Shown piece by piece: positions 19,552-28,448 of a stretch of DNA of 64,000 nt. Origin of the DNA: Actinosynnema pretiosum (GTDB taxonomy: Bacteria; Actinomycetota; Actinomycetes; Mycobacteriales; Pseudonocardiaceae). The notes beneath the pieces were generated by a model. The model did not search any database, was not told the origin of the DNA, and saw only the letters and a list, made by a program, of their open reading frames with translations. Positions within the stretch are counted from its first letter, which is position 1. Every line of letters starts with the position of its first letter. Position numbers and translations under genes: made by a program. The stretch is from positions 62,001 through 126,000 of the forward strand of contig NZ_JAMTCF010000014.1 in assembly GCF_024171695.1 (NCBI RefSeq). The letters are read 5' to 3'.

Positions 19552-19986
19552 ATGACGATCGATGCTGAGCGATGCGACGCAACTCCGTCCGCCGGAGGGC
19601 ACCTGATGCCGCACCGAGAGTTCCCCTGCGGTCCGTGCCCGATCCGCGCCGACAACAGCAACAACCCCAAGGCGAAGTTTAGCGCCGAGCGGTGGGCGGA
19701 CCTGACCAGTACTGTGCGCGACCTGAAGACCGGCAGGCAGCCGATGCCCGGCGATCCGCTGTTCGGCTGCCACAAGGGAGAACCGGGCACGGACAACGAC
19801 CTGGCCTGCGCGGGTTGGCTGGCGCAGTTCGGCGCCGACCACATCGGCATCCGACTTGCCCTCGTCCAAGGCCGCCTCCCCGACAGCGCCCTGGAAGCCG
19901 GAGACAACTGGCCTCCGCTGCACAGGACCTGGGACGACGTCGTCCGCCACCAGACCGCGCCCCGGACAGAAGCTCCGCCACAATGA
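19552..19986 (+). CDS. DUF6283 family protein
   Basis: The 144-residue protein shows the DUF6283 pattern in order: P-C-G-P-C-P-I-R near residue 26, F-G-C-H-K-G near 78, and C-A-G-W-L near 93. The Cys and His residues probably bind a metal. The family is common in actinomycete accessory regions, usually as a solitary gene of unknown role. A GAGAGGG site precedes ATG 19552. It is an intact gene among remnants, so it may be under selection. Confidence 0.8.
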   Translation: MTIDAERCDATPSAGGHLMPHREFPCGPCPIRADNSNNPKAKFSAERWADLTSTVRDLKTGRQPMPGDPLFGCHKGEPGTDNDLACAGWLAQFGADHIGIRLALVQGRLPDSALEAGDNWPPLHRTWDDVVRHQTAPRTEAPPQ

Positions 19987-20243
19987 CCGAGCCGGAGATG
20001 CAGCCGCACAACGTGATGAGCCGCAGGTCGAGCAGAATCCCTGCTCTACCACCGTGTCAGAGAGCGGATGCTGCGGTTACGGAACCGGTTTGGCCGAACA
20101 GCCCGAGTTTCCGGAACACCACCGCTTGGGTGCGCTGAGGTCCGCAGGGGCCGAGTCGGAACTTGCTGCGGGAAGGGCTGCCCGGACATGCGGCGGACGA
20201 CATCGACAGGCCCTTGCCACCTGAAGAAAGCGCTCCGGGCTGG

Positions 20244-20397
20244 CTACTCCGGCTCGGCCCGAGCAGAGCGCCGGGACGCCTCCTGTTCCTGTGCCAGTCG
20301 GCCCAGGCAAGCCGTCAGGACATGAAAGTTATGCAGCGCCGCGCCGTCGCCCCTGGCAGCGCCAGCCTGATAGACCTTCACGGCTTCAAGTAGTTTT
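20244..20397 (-). pseudogene. 5'-truncated gene fragment (C-terminal 50 codons)
   Basis: A minus-strand frame ending in TAG 20244-20246 reads ESEKLLEAVKVYQAGAARG, then AALHNFHVLTACLGRLAQ, typical of a helical C-terminus. Coding character stops abruptly near 20398. From about 20406 the opposite strand carries the next gene, which also lacks a natural start. I infer a recombination breakpoint that removed the 5' ends of both genes. The interval 19987-20243 shows nothing recognisable. Confidence 0.5.
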
Positions 20398-20453
20398 TCT
20401 GACTCACCGACGAGCGGGCACTGCGGGACGCGCAAGCCGCCGAGCAGGCCGTC

Positions 20454-21428
20454 GTGCGTGAGCGGGAGCGCCTGCTCGGGCTGCTGCGGCGGGTGGAGCA
20501 GTCCTGGAGCGAGCCCAGTCGCGCCCAGTACCGCCGGGACGCGGTCGCGGACCTGCGCACTGAGATCCTGGGCCACGCCCGCAGGGCCGCGCGGGCAGGC
20601 GGCACGACCGAGGCGGCCGAACGCGAGTTCGCCGGACAGGCCGAGTACCTGCGCTGGCGGTGGGCCGGGGTGCCCCTGCACGAGTGCCTGATCGAGGACC
20701 GGGCGCTGGCGGGCGTGCTGGTGTCGGCCAGGATCATCGCCGCGATCGCCGGGGTGCGGGCGCTGACCGTCGAGCAGGTGGCCGCTCTGGACGCGGAGCG
20801 GGCCGGACTCGGCTGCCAGGCGGCGCAGTTCGCGGTGGACGGCGGGCGGCCCCTGACCTACCCGCGGCCACCGGTCCCGACGCCGGGACGGGTGCGGGCG
20901 GTGTGGCTGGAGCGCGACCGCCCGGACGCCCTGGTGCGCCTGGACGCCGGGCGGGACGAGCCCGCGCCGTGCCACGTGGAGCTCTCGCCGACGGCGATGA
21001 CAATCACCGCCGTCGCCGGGGAGGTAGGGGCGGTCGGTGCGGTGCGCCGCTACCCGCTGCCGGGACCGGCGCACCCGATCCCGGTCAACACCCTGCTGGA
21101 GCGGCTGGCGCCGGTGGCGCAGCGGGTGGTCGCCGGCGCCACCGGCGACGGGGAGCGGGTGCTGCTCGACGCCGAGGCGGCCGAGGACGAGATCGTCCGG
21201 ATGATCGCCGAGGGGTTCGTGCCGGGCGCGCTGCTGCCCGCGCGGCAGTGGTGGACCCCCGAGCGGCTGGCGGCGGCGGTGACCGCCGACACCGACGACA
21301 CCCTGCTCGACGTCCTCGCCGACGCCAGCGTCCACCACGCCTTCGAGCAGCGGCGCCTGATCCTGACGGACGCCCTGGGGGTGCTGGTCCGGGCCCGCGA
21401 GGACCTGCGGCGGGCGGCGCGTCGCTAG
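20454..21428 (+). CDS. Hypothetical protein, probably 5'-truncated
   Basis: Coding character begins by about 20406 (LTDERALRDAQAAEQAVV), just after an in-frame TGA, and the first usable start is GTG 20454. The 324-residue product has an N-terminal basic coiled-coil-like helix, a helical middle (ALAGVLVSARIIAAIAGVRAL) and an acidic C-terminal half ending in Arg-rich helices. No ribosome-binding site is seen at 20454. The family is not recognised. The gene may be expressed in shortened form or be dead. Confidence 0.5.
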   Translation: MRERERLLGLLRRVEQSWSEPSRAQYRRDAVADLRTEILGHARRAARAGGTTEAAEREFAGQAEYLRWRWAGVPLHECLIEDRALAGVLVSARIIAAIAGVRALTVEQVAALDAERAGLGCQAAQFAVDGGRPLTYPRPPVPTPGRVRAVWLERDRPDALVRLDAGRDEPAPCHVELSPTAMTITAVAGEVGAVGAVRRYPLPGPAHPIPVNTLLERLAPVAQRVVAGATGDGERVLLDAEAAEDEIVRMIAEGFVPGALLPARQWWTPERLAAAVTADTDDTLLDVLADASVHHAFEQRRLILTDALGVLVRAREDLRRAARR

Positions 21429-21663
21429 CGTGGGTTTCCCGCCTGGGCGGGAGTGGTCCGGCTTGGTGGTTCGCACCCCGTGGGCGGGCGGCGGACGACA
21501 TCCCCGCACACGCGGGGGCATCGGCACGACCCGGACACGCCATTCCCCGCTGTCCGCCAGGCCCCGGAAAAGGGGCGGGCGGTGCCGCGACGTGGCGACG
21601 CCGCCGGGACGGGCGCGTCCGAGGCTCGGTCGACGACCGACCCGACACCGAAGGAGGCCGCTG

Positions 21664-23402
21664 GTGAACAAGCGCGAGCAGACCCGGATCTTCCGCCTGG
21701 TGAACGCCGGCTACTGGGACGTGCGTTCCGTCGTCAGTGAGATGAACGGGCTGTGGCGGCCACTCCCCGACCATTTCCTGCGCTCCCTCGAACCCACGTG
21801 GCAGCTCGACGATCTGCGCCCGCTGCAACAGCGGCTGATCACCTCTTGCCAGAAGCTGGCCGAGGTCCTGAACGGGGCGCGGGAGGCCGGTTTCACCAGC
21901 AACTTCGCCGGGTTCACCGTCCCGGACGTCTGCGGGCCGGGCCGGGGCGACAAGCAGCTCGTGGCGCGGGGTGGCACTACCTGTCCCCTCGGGCGCACCA
22001 ACCCGCCGACGGCGGCCCGGCGGGCTTCGCGCCGCTGGACTTCCCCGAGGAGGCCGCCCGGCTGGTGCGCGCCCAAGACGAGTACCTGGACCGGGCGATG
22101 ATCGCGTTCCGGCCCCGGTTACCCCCCGAACCGCAGGCGTCGGAGACCTCCTACTACGTCACGGCGCGCCCCGACGGCCTGGACGTGCCGACCGGGACGA
22201 TCGACTACGGCACCGCGCTGGCCACCGGGGAGGTGGTGCGCCCCGCCCCCGCCGCGACCGGCCCCGGCCCCGGTCCCGGTCCCGGTCCCGGTCCCGGGGC
22301 GGGGTACCTGGTGGTGGCGACCGCGCCGGGCGCGACGGAGGGCGCGCCGACGCGGCCGTGCCGGGTGTTGCAGGTCGTCCCGGTCGGCGAGGTCGTCCCC
22401 GCTCCCGCCGGCCCGTACGACTTCGCCGGCCCTTACCAGCGGCGTGTGCCAGCGCTGCGGGTGGTGCGCGAGATGCCCGCGCACCTGGCGCTGGGCCCGC
22501 AGGGCCAGCACGTGCTGGCCCTGTGCGACCGGCTGGCCGACATGACCGACGCCGACTTCACCTACGTCGCCAGCGCGTGGCACGCGCTCGCTCCCCACCG
22601 GGAGGCGGCCGTGAAGGCCCGCCGCCTGGCCAATGGCGCGGCCCGCACGGCCGGCGACGCACGCTGGGCGCGGGAGTGGGAGTACTTGCCGCTCGAGTTA
22701 CGCGACATCGTGGAAGCGGCCCTGGCCACCGACCGGTCCACCAGCGACGAGACCTGGGACAGGCTGCTGGACGAGGCCACCGCCACGCTCCGGGCCGCCA
22801 GGGACAGGACGCGGGAGCGCGCGAACAGCGCCGCGGAGCTGGCCGGGAACGCGTCCTGGGCCAAGAGCCTGGCCAAGCACAAACGGCACTGGAGCGCCCC
22901 GGACGCACCGTGGGCGATTCCCTGGTCGGACCAGCGCAACCCCGTTCACATCGCCTGGGAGGCGGCGGTGGCGGGAGGGAGGGCCAGCGCCTTGGGCACC
23001 GCCCGCGAGTTCGCGTACACGACGGTCACTGACAACCCCGTGTTCGCCACCCGGTCCCGCAGCGGGGATGCGGTCGGGGACGCGGCCAACGAGGCCGTCC
23101 AGGCGGTGCTGGCCTGGGACCTGCTCACCCCGGAGCAGTTCACGGCCCTGACCGGGCCGCTGCACTTCGTGGTCGGGCACGTCCACACCGGCGACCACGA
23201 CGGCCACCTGACCCGCTGGACGCCGCGCAGCGGTTCCAAAGGCGCCCTGGAACCGGAAACGGCTCACCGCTGCCCGCAGCCTCCCATGCGACGCCGTGAA
23301 CTGGGTTTTTCATCGGTATTCACGGTGAATACGGTCTCGAACGGCGCTAACTGCTGGACGACCAGCGGTTCCGCCGCGCACGGCAGCTGTTGCCGATCCT
23401 GA
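21664..23402 (+). pseudogene. Hypothetical gene with one-base frameshift
   Basis: Coding starts at GTG 21664 after AAGGAGG (NKREQTRIFRLVNAGYWDV) and runs to a GGGG tract near 21970. Loss of one base there shifts the frame. In the corrected frame it continues through GWHYLSPRAHQPADGG, a Gly-Pro linker at about 22258-22298, and a helical domain to about 23260. The last 45 codons look random, so the true 3' end may also be lost. A homopolymer sequencing error is the main alternative. No domain is recognised. Confidence 0.55.
22258..22298. repeat. Hexanucleotide CCCGGT-type microsatellite encoding a Gly-Pro linker
   Basis: About six near-perfect tandem copies of a six-base unit encode alternating Gly and Pro residues between two domains of the frameshifted gene. 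Such tracts are prone to length change. Confidence 0.85.
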
Positions 23403-23476
23403 TGGTGACGACGCTGCCGGTGGCCTGTGGCGCGGGCTACGCCGAACTGTCGCGACTCCTGCTCGGCCGCCACTGA
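23351..23476 (+). pseudogene. Short C-terminal gene fragment
   Basis: About 40 codons read LDDQRFRRARQLLPILMV and then CGAGYAELSRLLLGRH before TGA 23474-23476, with a TAA immediately upstream in frame. The composition resembles the end of a membrane-associated protein. No start exists. It is a leftover in the gap between the frameshifted gene and the first HEPN gene. Confidence 0.35.
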
Positions 23477-23604
23477 GTCGCGGCGGGTGGTGGTGACCAG
23501 GACCAGGGGCCCGGTGACCTCGTCGACGACGCGCATGTACGCGCGGGTGAACCTTGACGCCCTGCACACCGGCGCTCTGCCCACCGAAGTGTGCGCCGGG
23601 CAGG

Positions 23605-25029
23605 ATGGTGGACGTGCGCGATGTTGAGAGCTTGATCGACCAAGTGCCCAACCCGCAGGTCCGGAAGCTGACCCGGGACGCCTGGCGTTGCTACCAGGCC
23701 GGGGTCCACCGGGCGGCCGTCATCTCGACGTGGACGGCGGTGAACGACGACATCATCGGCAAGATCGTGTGGCTGGCAGAGGAAGGCGACTCAGAAGCGC
23801 AGAAGTTCCGTGAGAATTTACGCCGGGTCCAGCAGTCCGGGCTGACCAAAGACGGAGTCGTCGCCATGCAGAAAATCGAGCAGGGCCTGCTGGAGACGGC
23901 GGTGAAGTTCGAACTGCTCGACCGGATCGGCGAGCGCGGGCTCAACCGTATCCGCGAGGACCGTAACCTGTGTGTGCACACCTCCCTGAACAGCAGCGAC
24001 GAGCCCTATGAACCCGGCGAGGAGAACGCCCGCGCCCACCTGGTCACCGCACTGACCCTGCTGCTGAACCATCCCCCTTTGGGGGACTCCCGCCTGCGCG
24101 ACAGGTTCCTCGCCTACGTCTGCGACCCGCACTTCGTCCTGTCCAGGGAACACATCCTGGCCTCCTTCCACGACCGGATTCGTTCCAAGGGCCGGTTGGG
24201 ATTGATCAAATTAGCCGCCAAGCACGCCCTGCTCGAACTGCCTGCCGAAGGACGGCTGCCGGACATCGAGTGCGCCGACCGGATGGCCAAGATTCTGGTG
24301 CTTTTCGCCTCACGCGACCGGGCGGCGGTCCGCGAGGCGGTGGCCAAGGTCATGGACAGGTTCGCCGGACTCGACGCGGAGCAGAAACTGCGGACGTTGA
24401 TCCGTCTGGGCGACGGGGACTTCTTCTGGGACAGCCTGCAGGGGGATCAGCACGAGTACCTCAAGGCACTGGTGGCCAACCAGGGCGTGCACAAGATCCG
24501 GCCTGGGGACCAGGTCACCAGGGCGATGTTCGAGTTGCTCTCATTGCTCTCGCTGGTCGGCAGTGAGCAGGCACGTGAGCAGCTTCCCGAACTGGAGAAC
24601 AGGTTCAACCTGCTCGACACCCATCTAAAGATGTCGGCGGCCATCCTGCGACCGGCCCGCTACTTCGTGCCGGTGGTGCTTGCCACACTGCAGAAGGCGA
24701 CCAGCGGGTTCGTCGGCGGCAAAGCCGGGAAAGCGCTGGCCGAGCACGCGCAGTTCCTAGACCTCGATACCCTGCGCCGCGCGCTCCAGGCATGGGGTGG
24801 GAACTACGAGTGCCTCAACGGTAGATACATGCGGGTTACCGCAGTGCAGCTGTTCCACGCGACCGAACACCTGGGTAGAGAACGGATTGAGGTGTTCGGT
24901 GAGTTCCTGACCGCGCTTTCACTGCACTCGGACGAGAGCGACTACACCGCGTTGGCAGAGACGTTGCAGACCAACGAGTACACCCCGCCGGCACCATCCG
25001 CCGCAGGACCCGAAGAGAACCCGGCCTGA
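23605..25029 (+). CDS. HEPN-motif protein, copy 1
   Basis: The protein is about 474 residues from ATG 23605. Its first 160 residues form a helical domain carrying R120-N121-L-C-V-H125, the R-x4-H signature of HEPN domains, preceded by IREDR. Many HEPN proteins are metal-independent RNases acting in toxin-antitoxin or abortive-infection systems. The remaining 300 residues are helical repeats ending in a conserved F-H-A-T-E-H-L-G motif. A paralog with the same motifs in the same order is at 28449. RNase activity and a defence role are inference from the motif. Confidence 0.7.
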   Translation: MVDVRDVESLIDQVPNPQVRKLTRDAWRCYQAGVHRAAVISTWTAVNDDIIGKIVWLAEEGDSEAQKFRENLRRVQQSGLTKDGVVAMQKIEQGLLETAVKFELLDRIGERGLNRIREDRNLCVHTSLNSSDEPYEPGEENARAHLVTALTLLLNHPPLGDSRLRDRFLAYVCDPHFVLSREHILASFHDRIRSKGRLGLIKLAAKHALLELPAEGRLPDIECADRMAKILVLFASRDRAAVREAVAKVMDRFAGLDAEQKLRTLIRLGDGDFFWDSLQGDQHEYLKALVANQGVHKIRPGDQVTRAMFELLSLLSLVGSEQAREQLPELENRFNLLDTHLKMSAAILRPARYFVPVVLATLQKATSGFVGGKAGKALAEHAQFLDLDTLRRALQAWGGNYECLNGRYMRVTAVQLFHATEHLGRERIEVFGEFLTALSLHSDESDYTALAETLQTNEYTPPAPSAAGPEENPA

Positions 25030-25054
25030 GATCGGTCCAGTCGGCACCGCCCTG

Positions 25055-26998
25055 GTGCCGCACCTCCCCGGCCCGGCGGGCACCGCCGTCGGGGTAACGG
25101 TCCGCATGGACATCGGGATGACGGTAGACGTGCGCCTTCTCCACATGTTGCGTCGCCTGGCCCAGGCCGTCCCCGGTCTCCGCTTACGATCGCCCGCCCG
25201 CCTGCGCCGGGGGCGTCGGCGTAGGAAGGGCGGGTCGTGGACGGGGGCGATCCTGGTGATCGTGCTACCAGTGCTAGTCGTCACCGCCCTCGCTCTGGTC
25301 GTCATGCTCGGAGTGCTCACCCCCGCCACCGCGCAGGAACGCCTGGAGGTAATCCGCACCGCGCTGGCGCTGGGCGGTGGGACCGGGGCCATCGCCACCC
25401 TGGTGCTGGCCCGGCGCCGCCAGTGGGCCACCGAGCACGACGCCGCCGAACGCCGTCTGTCCGACCTGCACCTCAAGGCCGTGGAACTACTGGGCAGCGA
25501 CAAGGCCGTCACCCGCACCGGGGCCCTGCACGCCCTGGAACGTGCCGCCCAGACCAACCCCGACCAGCGCCAGACCGTGGTCGACCTGATCTGCTCCTAC
25601 CTACGCAACCCATACACCCCACCGCCAGACAAGCCGGGCGTGCCCCGGCTGGGCGGGCTGCGCGGCGCCCAACGCGGCAATGCCGCCCGACGCGCCGCCA
25701 CCGCGACCCGTTCCGGTATCGCGGTACCGGCCCGTTCGACCACCGACGAGCGGGCCCGCCGCGAGGAACGGGAGGTGCGCCTGACCGCCCAGCGCATCCT
25801 CGTCGCCCACCTGCGACCGGGCTCTTGGTGGCGACGCAACCCCACCTACTGGTACGACATCGACCTCGACCTACGCGACGCCGCCCTCATCGACGTCGAT
25901 CTCTCCGGCTGCCGCTTGCGCAACGCCTATTTCAACAACACCACCTTCTACGGGGACACCGGATTTGACGGGGCCCGGTTCGGCGGGGACGCCTGGTTCG
26001 ATGAGGCCCGGTTCGGCGGGGACGCCTGGTTCCGTGAGGCCCGGTTCGGCGGGGACGCCTGGTTCCGTGAGGCCCGCTTCGGCGGGGACGCCTGGTTCCG
26101 TGAGGCCCGCTTCGGCGGGGACGCCTCATTCGATACGGCCCAGTTCGGCGGTCACGCCTCATTCGATACGGCCCGCTTCGGCGGGGACGCCTCATTCGAT
26201 ACGGCCCAGTTCGGCGGTCACGCCTCATTCGATACGGCCCGGTTCGATGGGGATACCTCGTTTCCCAGGGTCAGGTTTGACGGGCACGCCGGGTTCCACA
26301 AGGTACGGTTCGGTGGGGACGCCTGGTTCGATGAGGTCCGGTTCGGTGGTCACGCCTCGTTCAGTATGGCCCGGTTCGGTGGGCACGCCTCATTCGGCAA
26401 GTCCCGGTTTGACTGGGACGCCTTGTTCCTCGGCACCCGGTTCGGCGGGAATTCCTCATTCGACAAGGCCCGGTTCGATGAAAACGCCTTGTTCCTCAGC
26501 GCCCAGTTCGGCGGGAACTCCTCATTCTACAAGGCCCAGTTCGGCGGGGACGCCTCGTTTCACGGGGCCCGGTTCGACGAAGACGCCTCGTTTCACGGGA
26601 CTTGGTTCAGCGGGCACGCCTCGTTTCACAAGGCCCGGTTCAGCGGGCATTCCCGGTTCCATAATGACCGGTTCCATAAGGCACGATTCCAAAAGGCTCG
26701 ATTCGACGGGGGCGCCTCATTCGATATGGCCCAGTTTAGCGGGGACGCCTCATTCGATGAGGCCCGGTTCGACGGGGACGCCCGGTTCCAAAAAGCCCAG
26801 TTCGTTAGGGAAGTTCAGTTCTGGGAAACCTTTTTTGCCCTCCCGGCAGGGATGGCAGGCGCGTGCGCGCGAGTGCCGTCGTCGGGGTGGGATGACTGCT
26901 CGTGGCCTGTCGGGTGGACTGTCGACTCCGAGCACGTCGTGGATACCGGGGCCAGATTGCTGCCGGTCCCGGCGGTGTTCCCCGAGGAGCGGCCCTGA
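25055..26998 (+). CDS. Membrane-anchored pentapeptide-repeat protein
   Basis: The protein is up to 647 residues (an alternative ATG is 25106). A basic N-terminus is followed by two hydrophobic segments (about 65-90 and 105-120, AILVIVLPVLVVTALALVV), then a helical region with H-A-L-E-R. From about residue 300 to 600 it consists of A-x-F-x-x pentapeptides, repeated as ten-residue units. Such repeats form a right-handed beta helix; known members mimic DNA or bind partners, and actinomycete relatives with this membrane region are common. It lies 25 bases after HEPN copy 1, so it may be cotranscribed. Function is unknown. Confidence 0.85.
   Translation: MPHLPGPAGTAVGVTVRMDIGMTVDVRLLHMLRRLAQAVPGLRLRSPARLRRGRRRRKGGSWTGAILVIVLPVLVVTALALVVMLGVLTPATAQERLEVIRTALALGGGTGAIATLVLARRRQWATEHDAAERRLSDLHLKAVELLGSDKAVTRTGALHALERAAQTNPDQRQTVVDLICSYLRNPYTPPPDKPGVPRLGGLRGAQRGNAARRAATATRSGIAVPARSTTDERARREEREVRLTAQRILVAHLRPGSWWRRNPTYWYDIDLDLRDAALIDVDLSGCRLRNAYFNNTTFYGDTGFDGARFGGDAWFDEARFGGDAWFREARFGGDAWFREARFGGDAWFREARFGGDASFDTAQFGGHASFDTARFGGDASFDTAQFGGHASFDTARFDGDTSFPRVRFDGHAGFHKVRFGGDAWFDEVRFGGHASFSMARFGGHASFGKSRFDWDALFLGTRFGGNSSFDKARFDENALFLSAQFGGNSSFYKAQFGGDASFHGARFDEDASFHGTWFSGHASFHKARFSGHSRFHNDRFHKARFQKARFDGGASFDMAQFSGDASFDEARFDGDARFQKAQFVREVQFWETFFALPAGMAGACARVPSSGWDDCSWPVGWTVDSEHVVDTGARLLPVPAVFPEERP
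25964..26790 (+). repeat. Tandem 30-bp coding repeat of the pentapeptide-repeat gene
   Basis: About 27 copies of a 30-base unit (two pentapeptides) run through the gene. The first ten or so are nearly identical (GGCGGGGACGCCTGGTTC-like), whereas later copies diverge. The gradient suggests recent expansion at the 5' side of the array by slippage or unequal crossing-over. Confidence 0.9.
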
Positions 26999-27071
26999 CC
27001 TCAGCGAGGCGCGTGGCACCCGCGCGGTGCCGGGTGATGTCAGGCCGCCTCCTCGAGGCTGATCCGGATGG

Positions 27072-28214
27072 TCAGGTCCGCATGACCGCCAGCACCTGCT
27101 CCACAGTGACGGCCCCGGCCGCGCGCAACTGCTCGGCGCGGGCGTGGCCGATCCCGGCGTCGGCCAGCCGCGCGGCCTGGGCCGCAGGCCAGCGCCGCCC
27201 CTTGGGCCACTCCCAGCCCGCCCGCGCCCACTGCCGCGGGATGCTGGTGTGGTAGGCGCGCGCGTCCGGCACGTCGGTGATCGTCACCGCGCACTTGTGG
27301 TCGGTGACGTGGTGGGGCAGCACGCCTGCCTCCGCGAGGACGCGCGCGGCTTCCGCAGGGATCTTCGTACGGGACTACTCGTGCGTCGAGCCGTACTCGG
27401 CGCGCAGGTCGGCCACCAGCCAGCGGCGCTCGTCGGTGAGCGGGTGGCAGGTGGCGATGTGGCCGGGGGTGTTGTTGGCCGAGAAGTCGTCGCCGTCCAG
27501 GCCGTTGTGCACCGCGGTCCACAGCAGCCCGCCGGTCTCGTCCAGCAGCAGCTCGTCCTTCTACAGGACGGGCTGGTCGTAGGGGCGAAGCGGCACCTGC
27601 GGCAGCGCGTGCAGCGACTCCAGTTCCGGGGCTCCGCGCTCGGGGTGCCGCGCGTCCGCGACGTCGCCGACCATCCAGCGCAGCAGGCTCTTGCGCCGGG
27701 TCTCCAGGTCACTGCGCGCCTTGTGGCGGGCCTCGGCCTCCAGGACTGGCGCCGCCTCCTGCTCGGTGGCCGCGCGCACGCGCGCCGAGTAGTAGTAGTA
27801 GTAGCCCTCCTCGTCGCCCACGCCGAAACTCATGCCCTCCTCGGAGTAGTACCGCGCGTGCGCGGTGACCATGGTGACCACGCCGAAGACCCGCCGGTCC
27901 TCGTCACGGTCCTCGTCGAGGAACAGGCCGCCGGGCACCGCGTCCGGGCCGGGGCCGCCCCGGCCGGTCCACCACTGCTCGCGCCGGGACGCGCCGGAGA
28001 TGAACGGCTCGCGGCCGTAGCCCTCGCCGCCGTCGATGTCCCAGGTCGGTGTGTCGTCGGGGTTGTGCGGGTTCGGTGGGCAGTCCTCGGCGTGCTCGAC
28101 CTGCCAGGGCGCGTGCGGCTCGTCGTCCTTGACGGCGATCCCGGTGCTGGCGGGCACGTCCTGGTGGTACAGGCGGCACAAGCCCGCGTACCGGTTGACG
28201 ATGCGGCGAGACAT
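27072..28214 (-). pseudogene. Decayed paralog of the 574-aa protein, with two in-frame TAG codons
   Basis: From ATG 28214 the frame matches the intact gene at 32399-34123 over most of its first two-thirds; shared stretches include MSFGVGDEEG, LPQVPLRPYDQ and DELLLDE. A TAG at 27561-27563 (codon 218) replaces Tyr and another at 27375-27377 (codon 280) replaces Trp, judged from the paralog. No frame change occurs. The frame ends at TGA 27072-27074, lacking the last 200 residues of the paralog. A TAC microsatellite has expanded a Tyr run. Upstream DNA also matches that of the paralog, so the whole unit was duplicated. Confidence 0.75.
27788..27804. repeat. Trinucleotide microsatellite encoding five tyrosines
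   Basis: Nearly six repeats of AGT (TAC on the coding strand) give Y-Y-Y-Y-Y in the pseudogene, where the intact paralog has H-I-Y-W. It probably expanded after duplication. Confidence 0.8.
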
Positions 28215-28291
28215 GGTGGACAGCTTCTTCGGCTCGGCGTCCGGACGGGCGCGCGCAAGAGCGGCAACGCCCTCGGGGGTATTGGAGTACT

Positions 28292-28310
28292 CACGACCAC
28301 GGCGGTCGTG
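28292..28310. promoter_or_regulatory. Palindromic site upstream of the 28214 pseudogene
   Basis: CACGACC-N5-GGTCGTG lies 78-96 bases upstream of the pseudogene start. The same element in perfect form is at 34201-34219 upstream of the intact paralog, at matching distance. This indicates a conserved operator or promoter element. Confidence 0.55.
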
Positions 28311-28323
28311 CTGTTGACTCGGA

Positions 28324-28370
28324 CCCCGCAGAAGGCAGGGAAGTGGTGCTCACCCCCGCAAGAGGCGGGG
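28324..28370. repeat. Two CCCCGC/GCGGGG hairpins in the 28214 leader
   Basis: Two GC-rich stem-loops in tandem, each with a 4-5 base loop and a trailing AA, precede the pseudogene. Equivalent stems occur at 34232-34273 and near 35648, all upstream of minus-strand genes. They resemble actinobacterial type I-E CRISPR repeats in composition, but no spacer array exists. Confidence 0.5.
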
Positions 28371-28448
28371 AACGATCCGGCGCGCGCCCGGCATCGGCGT
28401 GACGCGACGATCGCACTCTAGAACCGGCCGGGTGCGCAGCCGGGCAGG

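Noticed and set aside
20247..21671. Long minus-strand open frame of about 475 codons
   Set aside because: Only its last 50 codons look coding; the rest is antisense to the gene at 20454.
25965..27062. Overlapping Ser/Gly/Pro-repeat frame inside the pentapeptide gene
   Set aside because: It is a shifted-frame shadow of the 30-bp repeats, with no start signal.
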